A stretch of DNA of 64,000 nt from Shimia aestuarii. GTDB lineage: Bacteria; Pseudomonadota; Alphaproteobacteria; Rhodobacterales; Rhodobacteraceae. The notes under the pieces were generated by a model. That model searched no databases and had not been told where the DNA came from. It saw only the letters and a list, made by a program, of their open reading frames with translations. Shown here in pieces: positions 15,672-24,479 of the stretch (its first letter is position 1; the number at the start of each line of letters is the position of its first letter). A program made the translations under genes and the position numbers. The DNA lies in contig NZ_JAKVRD010000017.1 of the NCBI RefSeq assembly GCF_022814865.1, forward strand, positions 20,015 to 84,014, in the 5' to 3' direction.

Positions 15672-18036
15672 TGACGCCCGTGGTGCTGCGCTCGATGCCC
15701 GCACAATGACGCCAGACTGGTATGCGCGCGAGACCCGCCTCGCGCATATGCTGCCCTATGTAAGCCTCGTCGACGACCAGACCGTGCGGACCCGGGTGAA
15801 CGAACTCTTCCGCTGCATTCGGCTCGAGGGGATCAACAGCTACACGACCGACGATGCCTATCTCGACAAGGTGACGGCGCTTTTTGCCCGCATCGTCGCG
15901 CAGCTCGGGCCGGAATTCAGCTATTACGTCCACAAGGTCTCCAAGGCCATCAAACCTGATCTCGACCCGATCCGTGAGGACAGCTTCGCAGGCGAGGTGG
16001 ACCGGCGCTGGCGCGCAAAACTCGAGACCAGCGGGCTGCGCGACAAGACGCTGACGCTCACCGTCATTCACCGTCCGCCCCCGAAAAGCCTCCTGCCGTT
16101 CCTGAGCCGCAGCGCGCCGGACCGACTGAAGGAGGAGACCCGCAAACGCCTGCAGCGCCTCGGTGAGGCCGTGAACGTCTTCCTCTCGGGGCTTACCGAG
16201 CTCAAGCCGCGCCTGCTGTCAGCAGGATCGGGAGAGTTGGTGGGATTTTTGGGCGCGCTGAACACGGGCACCGAGCTGCCGCTCTACCCGGCCAACACCT
16301 ACGGCTTTCTGTCCTTCAACGTCGCCAATACCCGCGTGACGTTTCACGGCGACCATTTCGAGCTCTCCGAGGGCGTCGTGGGCCACCGCTACGGCAAGAG
16401 CTTCACCATCGGAGAATACTCGGAAGGCACCTCCTGCACCATGTTCGACATGCTGAACCTGCCAGTCGACATGATCGTGACGCACTCCTTCACGCCGATC
16501 AATTCGAACCTCATGGCGGGCCGCATCAAGCGGCAAAAGCGCCAGATGCAGGCGAGCCAGGACGCCGCCCTATCGCTTATGGAAGCGCTCGACATCGCCG
16601 CCGATGATCTGGAGGCCAAACGCCAGAGCTTCGGTGAGCACCACATGGTCGTGACGATCTTCTGCGAAACGCTCGAAGAGCTGCAGACGCTCAGCGCCGA
16701 GATCGTGAATGCCGCCGCGACCGAGGGCGTGAAAATGATCGGCGAGCGGGTCGCCGCAAAGGCCCATTACCTCAGCCAGCACCCCGGCAACCAGCCCAAG
16801 CGTGTCCGCGCGAGCGCCGTCACCAATCGCAACTTCGCGGATTTTGCGGCCTTCCACCGGACGCAGCTCGGCAAACCCGCAGCACTTACCCCTTGGGGCC
16901 GGGTCGTCACTTATTTGCCCACGCCGGAGCAGAGCGCCTACCGGTTTTCCTACCACGAGCAGGGCAGCCCGGACAAAGAACCGACCAGCGGGCATACCCT
17001 GATCATGGGTCGGCCCGGGTCGGGCAAATCGGTGCTGTCCGCCTTTCTGATGACGCAAGCCCGTCGCGCAGGCGCGCGGATCTTCGTCTTCGATTACCGT
17101 CTTGGTATGGAGATGGCGGTCCGCGCCAATGGCGGGCGCTACGCGTCCCTGAACGCCGGTCAGCCCACGGGCCTCAACCCGCTCTGGACCGAGACCGATG
17201 CGCGCGGCACCGCCTGGCTCTCGGACTGGCTTGCCACCCTGCTCTACCGCGCCGACAAGCCGCTCACTCCTGCCCAGACCAATCGCATCCAGGAAGTCGT
17301 GCGCCAGAACGCGCAGGCCACAAACCCGGCCCTGCGGAACTGGCGGGATTTCGCATCGCTTTTTGTGTCCACCGACGATGGCGGCGATCTGCACCAGCGC
17401 CTGCTCGAATGGACCGAGGACGGCCGCTATGGCTGGATCTTCGGGCAGAGCCTCGAGGACACGTTCTCGCTCAAGGGCGATGTGGTGGGCTTCGATCTGA
17501 CCGGCATTCTCGACAGCGAGGCCGACAAGGAACGGATGGCGGTCCTGTCCTATCTCTTCCGCCGGGTCGAGCGCGAAATCGAGGACCGCCGCCCCACCAT
17601 CATCGTGATCGACGAGGCCTGGAAGGCCCTCGATAACGCGTATTTCGCCGAGCGGCTGTCGAACTGGCTGGTGACAGCGCGCAAACAGAACACGGTCGCG
17701 GTGATGATGACGCAATACGCAAGCCAGCTCGAGCGCACCCGGACCGGCAAGACCATCATCGAGGCGGTGCCGACGCAGATCCTGCTCCCCAATATCCGCG
17801 CGCAGCCAGCGGACTACGCCATGCTGAACCTCACGGAGAAGGAGCTCGATGTCCTTCTCAACACGGGCAGCAACAGCCGCTTGGCGCTGATCCGCGACGA
17901 TCAGGGCTCGATCGTCGTCGATGCCGATCTGAGCGCGCTTGGACCCAATCTCACCATCCTTGGCGGCATGGAAAAGGGCGAAGCGCTTGTCGGCGCCGAT
18001 TACCGCGACCGCCCTGATTTCTGGAGGCTTTCATGA
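15646..18036 (+). CDS. virB4: VirB4 ATPase of the T4SS
   Basis: A 796-residue VirB4/CagE-family ATPase that powers pilus biogenesis and substrate transfer. The Walker A motif GRPGSGKS is at 455-462 and Walker B IIVIDEAWK has Asp656. The N-terminal CagE domain covers about 20-400, including a typical TRTLTLTV-like strand region before residue 160. Starts at 15646 and 15661 are both possible; both overlap virB3. The stop overlaps the lipoprotein start (ATGA). Confidence 0.96.
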   Translation: MAGTAMPRDDARGAALDARTMTPDWYARETRLAHMLPYVSLVDDQTVRTRVNELFRCIRLEGINSYTTDDAYLDKVTALFARIVAQLGPEFSYYVHKVSKAIKPDLDPIREDSFAGEVDRRWRAKLETSGLRDKTLTLTVIHRPPPKSLLPFLSRSAPDRLKEETRKRLQRLGEAVNVFLSGLTELKPRLLSAGSGELVGFLGALNTGTELPLYPANTYGFLSFNVANTRVTFHGDHFELSEGVVGHRYGKSFTIGEYSEGTSCTMFDMLNLPVDMIVTHSFTPINSNLMAGRIKRQKRQMQASQDAALSLMEALDIAADDLEAKRQSFGEHHMVVTIFCETLEELQTLSAEIVNAAATEGVKMIGERVAAKAHYLSQHPGNQPKRVRASAVTNRNFADFAAFHRTQLGKPAALTPWGRVVTYLPTPEQSAYRFSYHEQGSPDKEPTSGHTLIMGRPGSGKSVLSAFLMTQARRAGARIFVFDYRLGMEMAVRANGGRYASLNAGQPTGLNPLWTETDARGTAWLSDWLATLLYRADKPLTPAQTNRIQEVVRQNAQATNPALRNWRDFASLFVSTDDGGDLHQRLLEWTEDGRYGWIFGQSLEDTFSLKGDVVGFDLTGILDSEADKERMAVLSYLFRRVEREIEDRRPTIIVIDEAWKALDNAYFAERLSNWLVTARKQNTVAVMMTQYASQLERTRTGKTIIEAVPTQILLPNIRAQPADYAMLNLTEKELDVLLNTGSNSRLALIRDDQGSIVVDADLSALGPNLTILGGMEKGEALVGADYRDRPDFWRLS

Positions 18037-18200
18037 CCCGTATTTTGATGTTCGTTGCCGCGCTCGGTGCGTTGGCCTCCTGTGCCCAGTACCAGGAACC
18101 GCAGGCCAATTGCTTCACCTTCCTCGCCTCCACGACAGCCATCTCGCCTGATTGCACCTTCACGCCCCTTGGCGCACCGGAGGGCGACATTGAAGTCTAG
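18033..18200 (+). CDS. Small T4SS lipoprotein between virB4 and virB5
   Basis: A 55-residue protein whose ATG overlaps the virB4 stop. It has a short signal peptide and a lipobox, LASC, with the lipidated Cys at 16. Two further cysteines (NCFTF, DCTF) could form a disulfide. Size and lipidation recall VirB7 or the TrbK-type entry-exclusion lipoproteins, but the position after virB4 differs from VirB7. It overlaps the next gene by 11 bases. The plasmid's own lspA and lnt could process it. Confidence 0.75.
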   Translation: MTRILMFVAALGALASCAQYQEPQANCFTFLASTTAISPDCTFTPLGAPEGDIEV

Positions 18201-19344
18201 CCTGCCTCATATCCTGGCCCTTTGCCTGCTGCCCGGTCTCGCTTTGTCTCAAGGCGTGCCGACCAATGACAGTGGGCTGACCGCGCGTGACATCGTCGAG
18301 ACTGGCGATCGCGAGGCTGACTTGGCCGTTCAGGCCGACAAGCTTGCCGTGCGCGAACTCATTGCCGAGATCGAACGGGAGCAGCTGGAAACCCTGCAAC
18401 GCATCCTCGATGCCCAGACCAGCTTCGGCGGTCAGGGCTTGCCGGCTATGGTCTCGGGGCTGGAAAGCGGCAGCGGGGATCCGGCCCGGTCAGTCGAGGC
18501 GGTCTATGGCAATGCCGACATCGACCCCAATCCCGGCGGTGCGCAGATGTTCGGGGATGCGGCGGAAAACATCGAGCAGCTCATTATCCGCGTGGCTCAG
18601 GAGACCAGCGGCTTTGCCGGCGTTGGCCGCGCGGGCCTCTCCCCGGTCCAATGGCGCGCACTCCTACAGGCGCTGATCTGGCAGGAAAGCCGTTTCACCA
18701 TCGGTGCACGCTCTCCCGTCGGCGCCTTTGGCCTCACCCAGATCATGCCCGGTACCGCCAGCGATCTGGGCATCAATCCGGAATACTATGACAGCCCCTA
18801 CCTGCAGGTGCATGGCGGTGCACGCTATCTCGCGACACAGCTCAACACCTTCGACGGCAATATCATCAATGCGCTCGCGGCCTATAACGCGGGACCCGGC
18901 CGGGTTTTCGAGTATGGCGGCGTGCCACCCTTTCGCGAGACCCAGCACTACGTCCAGGTGATCCCCGAACGCTATAACCTCTATTTGACCCGTATCGGCG
19001 GGATCGAAGCGCTTGGCACGATCGACCCCGCGCTTCTGGCCAATGCCAACCTCTCGCTCACTGGGCACGGCGCGGCCTTCTATGGCAACAACTCACCCGC
19101 CGCGATCAGGCAAGCCGCCCTACGTATTGCGGATATCGTCGAACGGATTTCCGAGACCGAGGATGTGCAGGAGAGCGTTGCGCTCAACACTTATGCCCGC
19201 GCCGAACTCGTGCGTCTCGTGGCCGCCCGCATCCGGCTTCAGGCCGCCCGCACCCGCGTGCTCTCCGCCGAAGAGCTGGCCCAGGCCAGCGCCCGCATGG
19301 CCGAAGGCGCGTTCATGGATTTTACGATCAGGGAGATTGAATGA
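18190..19344 (+). CDS. Second lytic transglycosylase with a VirB5-like C-terminal tail
   Basis: A 384-residue exported protein. The TTG at 18190 follows GGAGGG and gives a signal peptide ending ALSQ. The SLT domain is at about 150-275 with catalytic Glu166 (IWQESRF), GLTQIMPG and AAYNAGPG. A helical N-terminal extension (30-80) and a C-terminal extension (about 300-384) flank it. The C-terminus (ESVALNT...AEGAFMDFT) matches the end of the adjacent VirB5-like protein (ESVDLNT...AEEQRFMDFT). This suggests a fusion or shared docking tail. Why the operon needs two transglycosylases is open. The tail may bring the enzyme to the pilus tip or core. Confidence 0.85.
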   Translation: MKSSLPHILALCLLPGLALSQGVPTNDSGLTARDIVETGDREADLAVQADKLAVRELIAEIEREQLETLQRILDAQTSFGGQGLPAMVSGLESGSGDPARSVEAVYGNADIDPNPGGAQMFGDAAENIEQLIIRVAQETSGFAGVGRAGLSPVQWRALLQALIWQESRFTIGARSPVGAFGLTQIMPGTASDLGINPEYYDSPYLQVHGGARYLATQLNTFDGNIINALAAYNAGPGRVFEYGGVPPFRETQHYVQVIPERYNLYLTRIGGIEALGTIDPALLANANLSLTGHGAAFYGNNSPAAIRQAALRIADIVERISETEDVQESVALNTYARAELVRLVAARIRLQAARTRVLSAEELAQASARMAEGAFMDFTIREIE

Positions 19345-20153
19345 TGGGACATCTGCTCTTGAGGACAGCTTTGGCCACGACACTTGGGGTTGGTCTGCAT
19401 CTTGGCGCCCTATCCCCCGTCCTCGCGCAAGGCGTGCCCGTCGTCGATACCCAGAACATCGCGCAAAACATCCAGCAGCTGCGGCAGATGATCGAGGACG
19501 AGATCTTGCAAAACGAGCAGCTGACGCAGCTCCGCGAACAGCTCGGCCTTCTCACGGACCAACTCGCGGAGCTGCAAAGAACCTACGAGGCCCTCACCCG
19601 CCTCGCCGAACTGCCGGAGATCATCCGGACGGAAATGGAAGACGAGTTGAATGGTCTGCTCGACCAGGAGTTCGGCGACATCCTCGCCACGATTGAGGCG
19701 ATCAAGACTGGGGATTTCTCCGGCCTGTCCGGTTCTGGCGCAGGCGAGATCGAAACACAGATGGACCGGGTGCTGGCCGATCTCGGATTTGACGATGACA
19801 CCCTCTCGGAAATGGCCACCAGCGGCAATCCCGGGGCCAACCGCGTGGCGACGCAGGCCACCACCGGTGCCCTTGTCTCGGCCGCCGCCCAGAACAGCTA
19901 TGAGGATGCCGGCCAATCGCTCGAGCGGGTGGACCGCCTTGTCGGGCTCATCGACGACATGGATGAGCTGAAGGAAAGCGTCGATCTCAACACCCGCGTC
20001 ACGGCGGAACTGGCCATCGCGCTGGTCGCCATGTGGCAGCTCGAAGCGGTGCAGACCGTGGGCGATGGCACAGGCGGCGTGATCGATGCCGCCACCATCG
20101 CCGAAGAGCAGCGCTTCATGGACTTTACGCTGCCGGACCTGCGCGCAGACTGA
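19341..20153 (+). CDS. virB5: VirB5-like pilus-tip protein
   Basis: A 270-residue exported protein with a signal peptide ending VLAQ. The mature part is mostly helical with a long coiled-coil-like stretch (about 40-95, QQLRQMIEDE and QLTQLREQLG), as in VirB5/TraC minor pilins. The C-terminus FMDFTLPDL is shared with the upstream transglycosylase. The start overlaps the previous stop by four bases. Confidence 0.8.
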   Translation: MMGHLLLRTALATTLGVGLHLGALSPVLAQGVPVVDTQNIAQNIQQLRQMIEDEILQNEQLTQLREQLGLLTDQLAELQRTYEALTRLAELPEIIRTEMEDELNGLLDQEFGDILATIEAIKTGDFSGLSGSGAGEIETQMDRVLADLGFDDDTLSEMATSGNPGANRVATQATTGALVSAAAQNSYEDAGQSLERVDRLVGLIDDMDELKESVDLNTRVTAELAIALVAMWQLEAVQTVGDGTGGVIDAATIAEEQRFMDFTLPDLRAD

Positions 20154-20168
20154 TTTGAGGCATGACGC

Positions 20169-20822
20169 GTGGCGAGTGAACAGGAAATCATCGAAGAAGA
20201 GCTGGTCTATGGTGCTCTGCGCCGTGAACGCCTCTGGCAGCGCCTTGGGCTCATCGGGCTCATCTTCGGCATTCTCGGATGCCTGAGCGCGGCGGCTGTC
20301 GCGATCCTCGATGTCGATCCGCCGCCTGTGGTCGTGCCCTATGATCCCGCCACCGGCTTTGCCCTGCCCGAGGCTTCGGTGGGCGCGACGTCTGTCACAG
20401 CCAACCAGGCGATCATCGAGGCGGAGGTCTTCCGCTACGTGACCGACCGCGAGGTCTATAACCAGCTCGACAACGATCTGCGCATCCGCAGCGTCCTGCG
20501 CCGCTCGGACGGAGCTGCCGAGAGCGGGTTGCGCCAGATCTGGAACAGCGCCAACGAGAATTACCCGCCGACCGTCTATGGCCCCAACGCCAGGCTCGAC
20601 GTGGAAATCCTCAGCATCAACCGGATCGGAACCAACCGCGCGACGGTCCGCCTGCGCAAGCGCCTGACGTCCATTAACGGCACCCAGACCGGCCTCTTCA
20701 CTGCGACGCTTCTCTTCGAGTTCCGCCCGGAGACCCGCCGCTCCATCGACGAGGTCTGGACCAACCCCTTCGGCTTCACCGTGCGCGAATATTCCATCCG
20801 CTCCGACAGATTGGAGAACTGA
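20169..20822 (+). CDS. virB8: VirB8-like T4SS assembly factor
   Basis: A 217-residue bitopic inner-membrane protein with a cytoplasmic N-terminus, one helix at about 25-47 and a periplasmic NTF2-like domain. The domain carries the expected ending TNPFGFTVREYS. VirB8 nucleates the inner-membrane complex. It starts at GTG (20169), with a 15-bp gap after virB5. Confidence 0.93.
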   Translation: MASEQEIIEEELVYGALRRERLWQRLGLIGLIFGILGCLSAAAVAILDVDPPPVVVPYDPATGFALPEASVGATSVTANQAIIEAEVFRYVTDREVYNQLDNDLRIRSVLRRSDGAAESGLRQIWNSANENYPPTVYGPNARLDVEILSINRIGTNRATVRLRKRLTSINGTQTGLFTATLLFEFRPETRRSIDEVWTNPFGFTVREYSIRSDRLEN

Positions 20823-20833
20823 CGTTGTTGTAT

Positions 20834-21520
20834 ATGAGATCGCTTATTTTTGTCATTGCCCTGTTGCCCGGCCTCGCCTCTGCCGAAACCATCCCGCGTG
20901 GCGGTCCCAACGACAGCCGAGTGCGCTTGGCCACCTACCAGGAGGGTCAGGTCTACCGTCTCAGCGTGTCGCTCACCCATGTGACCACGGTCGAATTCGG
21001 TGAGGGTGAAAGCATCCGCTCGATCATCGCGGGCGACACGGAAGGCTTCGAGATCGATGGCGTCCCCGGTGGTCAGGCCTTTGCAATCAAGCCCGTCGCG
21101 CGCGGTGTCCATACCAATGTGACGGTCTACACGAACAGGCGAAGCTACTATTTCAACGTCGAGGAGGTCCGCAGCCCGACCTTCTACGTTGTGCAGTTCC
21201 GCTACCCTGACGACGCTGCGCGCCCGATCCGGGCCATCGCCGCCCAAGCGCCGAACTACAATTACGGCGCCAGCGCGCGGACCGAGTTCACGCCAACCCG
21301 CATCTGGGATGACGGGACGTTCACGTATTTCGCCTTTCCAAGAAACGCACCTGTGCCAGCGATCTTCCGCTACGCGGGCGGCCGTGAACGCACGGTCAAC
21401 ACGCAAACCCCTGAGGACGGTGTGATCCGCGTCAGCGGCGTAAACCGCCAATGGGTCCTGCGACTTGGCGAAGAGGTGGTCTGCATCGAGGCGATCCCGC
21501 CCGCGGAGGCCGCCTCATGA
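20834..21520 (+). CDS. virB9: VirB9-like outer-membrane core protein
   Basis: A 228-residue exported protein with a signal peptide ending ASAE. The C-terminal VirB9/CagX domain contains YNYGASA, PTRIWDDGTFTYFAF and the final VNRQWVLRLG. It forms the outer ring with VirB10 and a lipoprotein. An ATG at 20834 is chosen; a TTG at 20825 would add three residues. It overlaps virB10 by four bases. Confidence 0.93.
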   Translation: MRSLIFVIALLPGLASAETIPRGGPNDSRVRLATYQEGQVYRLSVSLTHVTTVEFGEGESIRSIIAGDTEGFEIDGVPGGQAFAIKPVARGVHTNVTVYTNRRSYYFNVEEVRSPTFYVVQFRYPDDAARPIRAIAAQAPNYNYGASARTEFTPTRIWDDGTFTYFAFPRNAPVPAIFRYAGGRERTVNTQTPEDGVIRVSGVNRQWVLRLGEEVVCIEAIPPAEAAS

Positions 21521-22896
21521 GCGATACCGAGAACACCGAGCTGGAAAAACGCCTCGCCGCCCTTGAGAAAGGCAGTGCCCGCGCCCCCACGGCGGCGCAG
21601 CGCCGGTCGCCCCTTCTCGCGCTGATCGTGGTCCTCGTCATCGGCGCGGGTGGTGCCCTGCTTTATCTTCTCTCACAGCCCGACGAAGAGGAAGCCTTGC
21701 CGACGGCCACCCCGGATGTCTTCCAAAACGAGGGGGACGGCTTTGGCGCCATCGAGACCTTGCCCCCGCCCGAGCCCGAGGTTGTGTTTGTCGGACCGGA
21801 TCCAGTCGAGCCCAACGCGGAGCTTCTGGCGCAGATCACCGCGCTGCAGGCCCAGATCGAGGAGTTGCGCAACGCCCCTGAACCAGTTGTCGAGGAAGAC
21901 ACCGCTGCCGCAGATGCGATTGACGCGCTGACCGCGCAGATCGCGGCCCTGCAAGCCGCGTCGGAAACCGCGCAACAGCAGTTTCGCGATGAGCTCACGG
22001 CGCGCGACCGCGAACTGGAGCAACTCCGCATGGACCTTGAGCTCGCGCAGCTTGAGGCCAACCGGCCCCTTCCGGCACCCATCGGGCCCACCGAGGACGA
22101 GTTACGCGCGCGGGAAGAAGAGCGGCTCCGGCGCGAGGAAGAAGCAAGACGGCTCGCGGAACTTGAACGCCGCGCCGCGGAGGAACGCGCCTTCCAGGAG
22201 CGGCGCATCGCCTCGCCGACCATCGCTTTTGGCGGTGCCTCCGGAGCGAATGAAACAGCTCTGACCGAACGCACTTTTGGCGAGGTGACGGATTTCGTGC
22301 TGAACGGGGCGCTGCCCTCTACCGTGACGCAGGCCGAGGTGATCGCCAATCCCTCCAACACGATTCTACAGGGCACCATGATCCAGGCCGTCATGGAAAC
22401 TGCCCTTGACAGCTCCCTGCCCGGCCAGACCCGTGCCGTGGTGTCCGAGGATGTCTACAGCGTCGATGGCGCGCGCCTCTTGATCCCCCGCGGATCCCGT
22501 CTCATCGGGCGCTACCGCGCTGGCGTCGATATCGCGCAGCGCCGGGTCACCATCGCCTGGGACCGGATCATCCTGCCCGCGGGCCAGACCGTCCAGATCA
22601 GCTCCTTCGGAGGTGATGAACTGGGCCGTTCTGGCGTCACCGGTTTCGTGGACACACGCTTCGCCGAGCGTTTCGGGTCGGCCGCCCTGATCTCGCTGAT
22701 CTCAGCAGCACCCAGTGCTGCCGCCTCCGAAGTCCAGGATGAGACTGCCGCCGACGCTCTCGAAGACGTTGGCGATGATCTGGCAGATGCCACGGACAGC
22801 GTCATAGGCGATTACCTCTCCATCGGCCCCGTCATCTATGTCGACCAGGGCGCCCGCGTCACGGTCATGGTCGACCGCGATCTGGAGATATTCTGA
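21517..22896 (+). CDS. virB10: VirB10-like energy-sensing core protein
   Basis: A 459-residue protein with a short cytoplasmic N-terminus, one membrane helix (about 31-50) and a long Pro/Glu-rich and coiled-coil region (about 90-235, rich in Arg/Glu). The C-terminal TrbI/VirB10 beta-barrel domain (about 265-455) includes VYSVDGARLLIPRGSRLIG and the antenna-type segment near 400. It spans both membranes in the T4SS. The ATGA overlap with virB9 sets the start. Confidence 0.95.
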   Translation: MSDTENTELEKRLAALEKGSARAPTAAQRRSPLLALIVVLVIGAGGALLYLLSQPDEEEALPTATPDVFQNEGDGFGAIETLPPPEPEVVFVGPDPVEPNAELLAQITALQAQIEELRNAPEPVVEEDTAAADAIDALTAQIAALQAASETAQQQFRDELTARDRELEQLRMDLELAQLEANRPLPAPIGPTEDELRAREEERLRREEEARRLAELERRAAEERAFQERRIASPTIAFGGASGANETALTERTFGEVTDFVLNGALPSTVTQAEVIANPSNTILQGTMIQAVMETALDSSLPGQTRAVVSEDVYSVDGARLLIPRGSRLIGRYRAGVDIAQRRVTIAWDRIILPAGQTVQISSFGGDELGRSGVTGFVDTRFAERFGSAALISLISAAPSAAASEVQDETAADALEDVGDDLADATDSVIGDYLSIGPVIYVDQGARVTVMVDRDLEIF

Positions 22897-22900
22897 GCCC

Positions 22901-23887
22901 ATGTCGCTGAGCTATCTCGAAACCTCGCTCGACCGGATCGACGCCGCCGCTCGCGACGATGTCATCGAGATCTGCATCAACCCTGATGGCACCTGCTGGG
23001 GCGAATTCCAGGGCGATCACTTCATGCGGAGGCTGGACCAGGCGTTGACCGCAACAGAAGTGAAGGACCTCGGCAACCAGATCGCCTCTTCCGCCAACAC
23101 AACGATGAGCAAGGACCGCCCGATCGTCTCGGTCTCGATCACCTACAAGGGGCGCCCGATCCGCGCACAGGTCATCACCCCGCCTGCCGTGCTCTCGGCC
23201 ATGTCGATCAGCCTTCGGTTCTTCTCAAGCCTGCCGCTTGACGGGATTGCGCTTGATTTCCTTTTTGGCAAGGAACGCAAGCTTGAAGAACTCCGCCTCG
23301 AGAAAACCCACGAACTGCGCGAAGTGGTGGCCGCGGGCGTGATCGACGATGCGCTGGCCTTTTGCGTCGACAACAAGCTTAACATGATCGTCTCTGGCGG
23401 CACCTCCACCGGCAAGACCGTGGCTGCACGCAAGATCCTCTCGCACGTGCCATCCGAGGAACGCATCGTCACCATCGAGGAAGCCGCCGAGCTTCTGCCG
23501 ACCCAGCCCAATGCCGTGACCCTCATCGCCAATCGCGATGCGGAGTTCCAGACCGCCGATGTGCTGCTCACCGCAACGTTGCGCATGCGCCCCGACCGGA
23601 TCATCCTGGGCGAGGTGCGCGGCAAGGAAGCCATGACCTTCCTCGAGGCGATCAACACTGGCCATGGCGGCTCAATGACCACGCTGCACGCAGAAACCCC
23701 GCAACTTGCCGTGCAGCGTCTGGCCATCGCCGCACTCAAGACCGAGATCCCGATGACCTATGCCGACATGATCCAGTACATCGAGAACTCCATCGACGTA
23801 ATCATCCAGGCCGGTCGCCATGATGGCAAACGCGGCATCACCGAATTCTACCTCCCCGGCACCAATGAGATCGGAGCTTCCCAATGA
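22901..23887 (+). CDS. virB11: VirB11-like traffic ATPase
   Basis: A 328-residue hexameric ATPase of the secretion machinery. Walker A GGTSTGKT is at 166-173, followed by the Asp box (EERIVTIEEAAEL), Walker B (RPDRIILGEVRG) and the His box (NTGHGGSMTTLHAE). It starts four bases after virB10 ends and overlaps the next gene by four bases. Confidence 0.96.
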   Translation: MSLSYLETSLDRIDAAARDDVIEICINPDGTCWGEFQGDHFMRRLDQALTATEVKDLGNQIASSANTTMSKDRPIVSVSITYKGRPIRAQVITPPAVLSAMSISLRFFSSLPLDGIALDFLFGKERKLEELRLEKTHELREVVAAGVIDDALAFCVDNKLNMIVSGGTSTGKTVAARKILSHVPSEERIVTIEEAAELLPTQPNAVTLIANRDAEFQTADVLLTATLRMRPDRIILGEVRGKEAMTFLEAINTGHGGSMTTLHAETPQLAVQRLAIAALKTEIPMTYADMIQYIENSIDVIIQAGRHDGKRGITEFYLPGTNEIGASQ

Positions 23888-24072
23888 AAACCTTTGAATA
23901 CGATATCCTGTCCTTTCCGGTGAAGAAGCAAAAGGACTACGACGAGGTGCGACGTGCTTTGAATGAGCGCGGCGCGGAAGGGTGGGAGGTTATCACCGCC
24001 GAAGCCGGCGACTACGGCTACACCACTTTCTTGAAGCGTGAGACTGGTACAATGAAGGCGGCATCGGAATGA
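23884..24072 (+). CDS. Small DUF4177-like protein
   Basis: A 62-residue protein of the DUF4177 type: FEYDILSFPV, then LNERGAEGWEVIT and a C-terminal TTFLKRE strand. It is a small alpha/beta fold of unknown function. It is coupled to virB11 by an ATGA overlap and to the next gene in the same way, so it is part of the T4SS operon. Confidence 0.75.
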   Translation: MKTFEYDILSFPVKKQKDYDEVRRALNERGAEGWEVITAEAGDYGYTTFLKRETGTMKAASE

Positions 24073-24473
24073 CACGGGCTATCGCAGTCGCTGGCCTGCT
24101 CTTGATCTTTGGCACAACTGCTGGCGTAGCCGAGCGGAACCTGATCCCGACGCTCGACAACCACCCAAATGTTTGCCCAGACCAGCCACCTGAGCCGAAG
24201 TGGATGCAGAACATCAATGTGCGCGAATCCTATAAGCGCCTTTTAATCCAACAGATATATCGGGCTCAAAGCATGGAGCGCGTCGTAGAATCGCAAAACT
24301 GCGACTGTCCCACGCGGTATCCATCTTGGGCAGCAGCCGAACGCGTATACATCGAGCATTTCGCCGCATCTGAATACTGGGACATCGTGGAAGCGACTTC
24401 CGCATACCGACGCCAAGCAAATGAGCTTCGACGCGAAGCCATGCCTATCTGCGAAGCCACCGGAAACTGGTAG
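24069..24473 (+). CDS. Exported Cys-containing T4SS accessory protein
   Basis: A 134-residue protein with a signal peptide ending VAE. The mature part has cysteines in NVCPDQP, NCDCPTRYPSW and PICEAT, likely forming disulfides, and a helical C-terminal half. Its place between virB11 and virB6 and the overlap with the gene before suggest a T4SS accessory role, perhaps a VirB7-like or channel-stabilising one. No named domain recognised. Confidence 0.7.
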   Translation: MTRAIAVAGLLLIFGTTAGVAERNLIPTLDNHPNVCPDQPPEPKWMQNINVRESYKRLLIQQIYRAQSMERVVESQNCDCPTRYPSWAAAERVYIEHFAASEYWDIVEATSAYRRQANELRREAMPICEATGNW

Positions 24474-24479
24474 GTCTCC

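Noticed and set aside
16570..17715. A 381-codon frame opposite virB4
   Set aside because: Antisense to a gene with intact Walker A and B motifs; no recognisable protein features.
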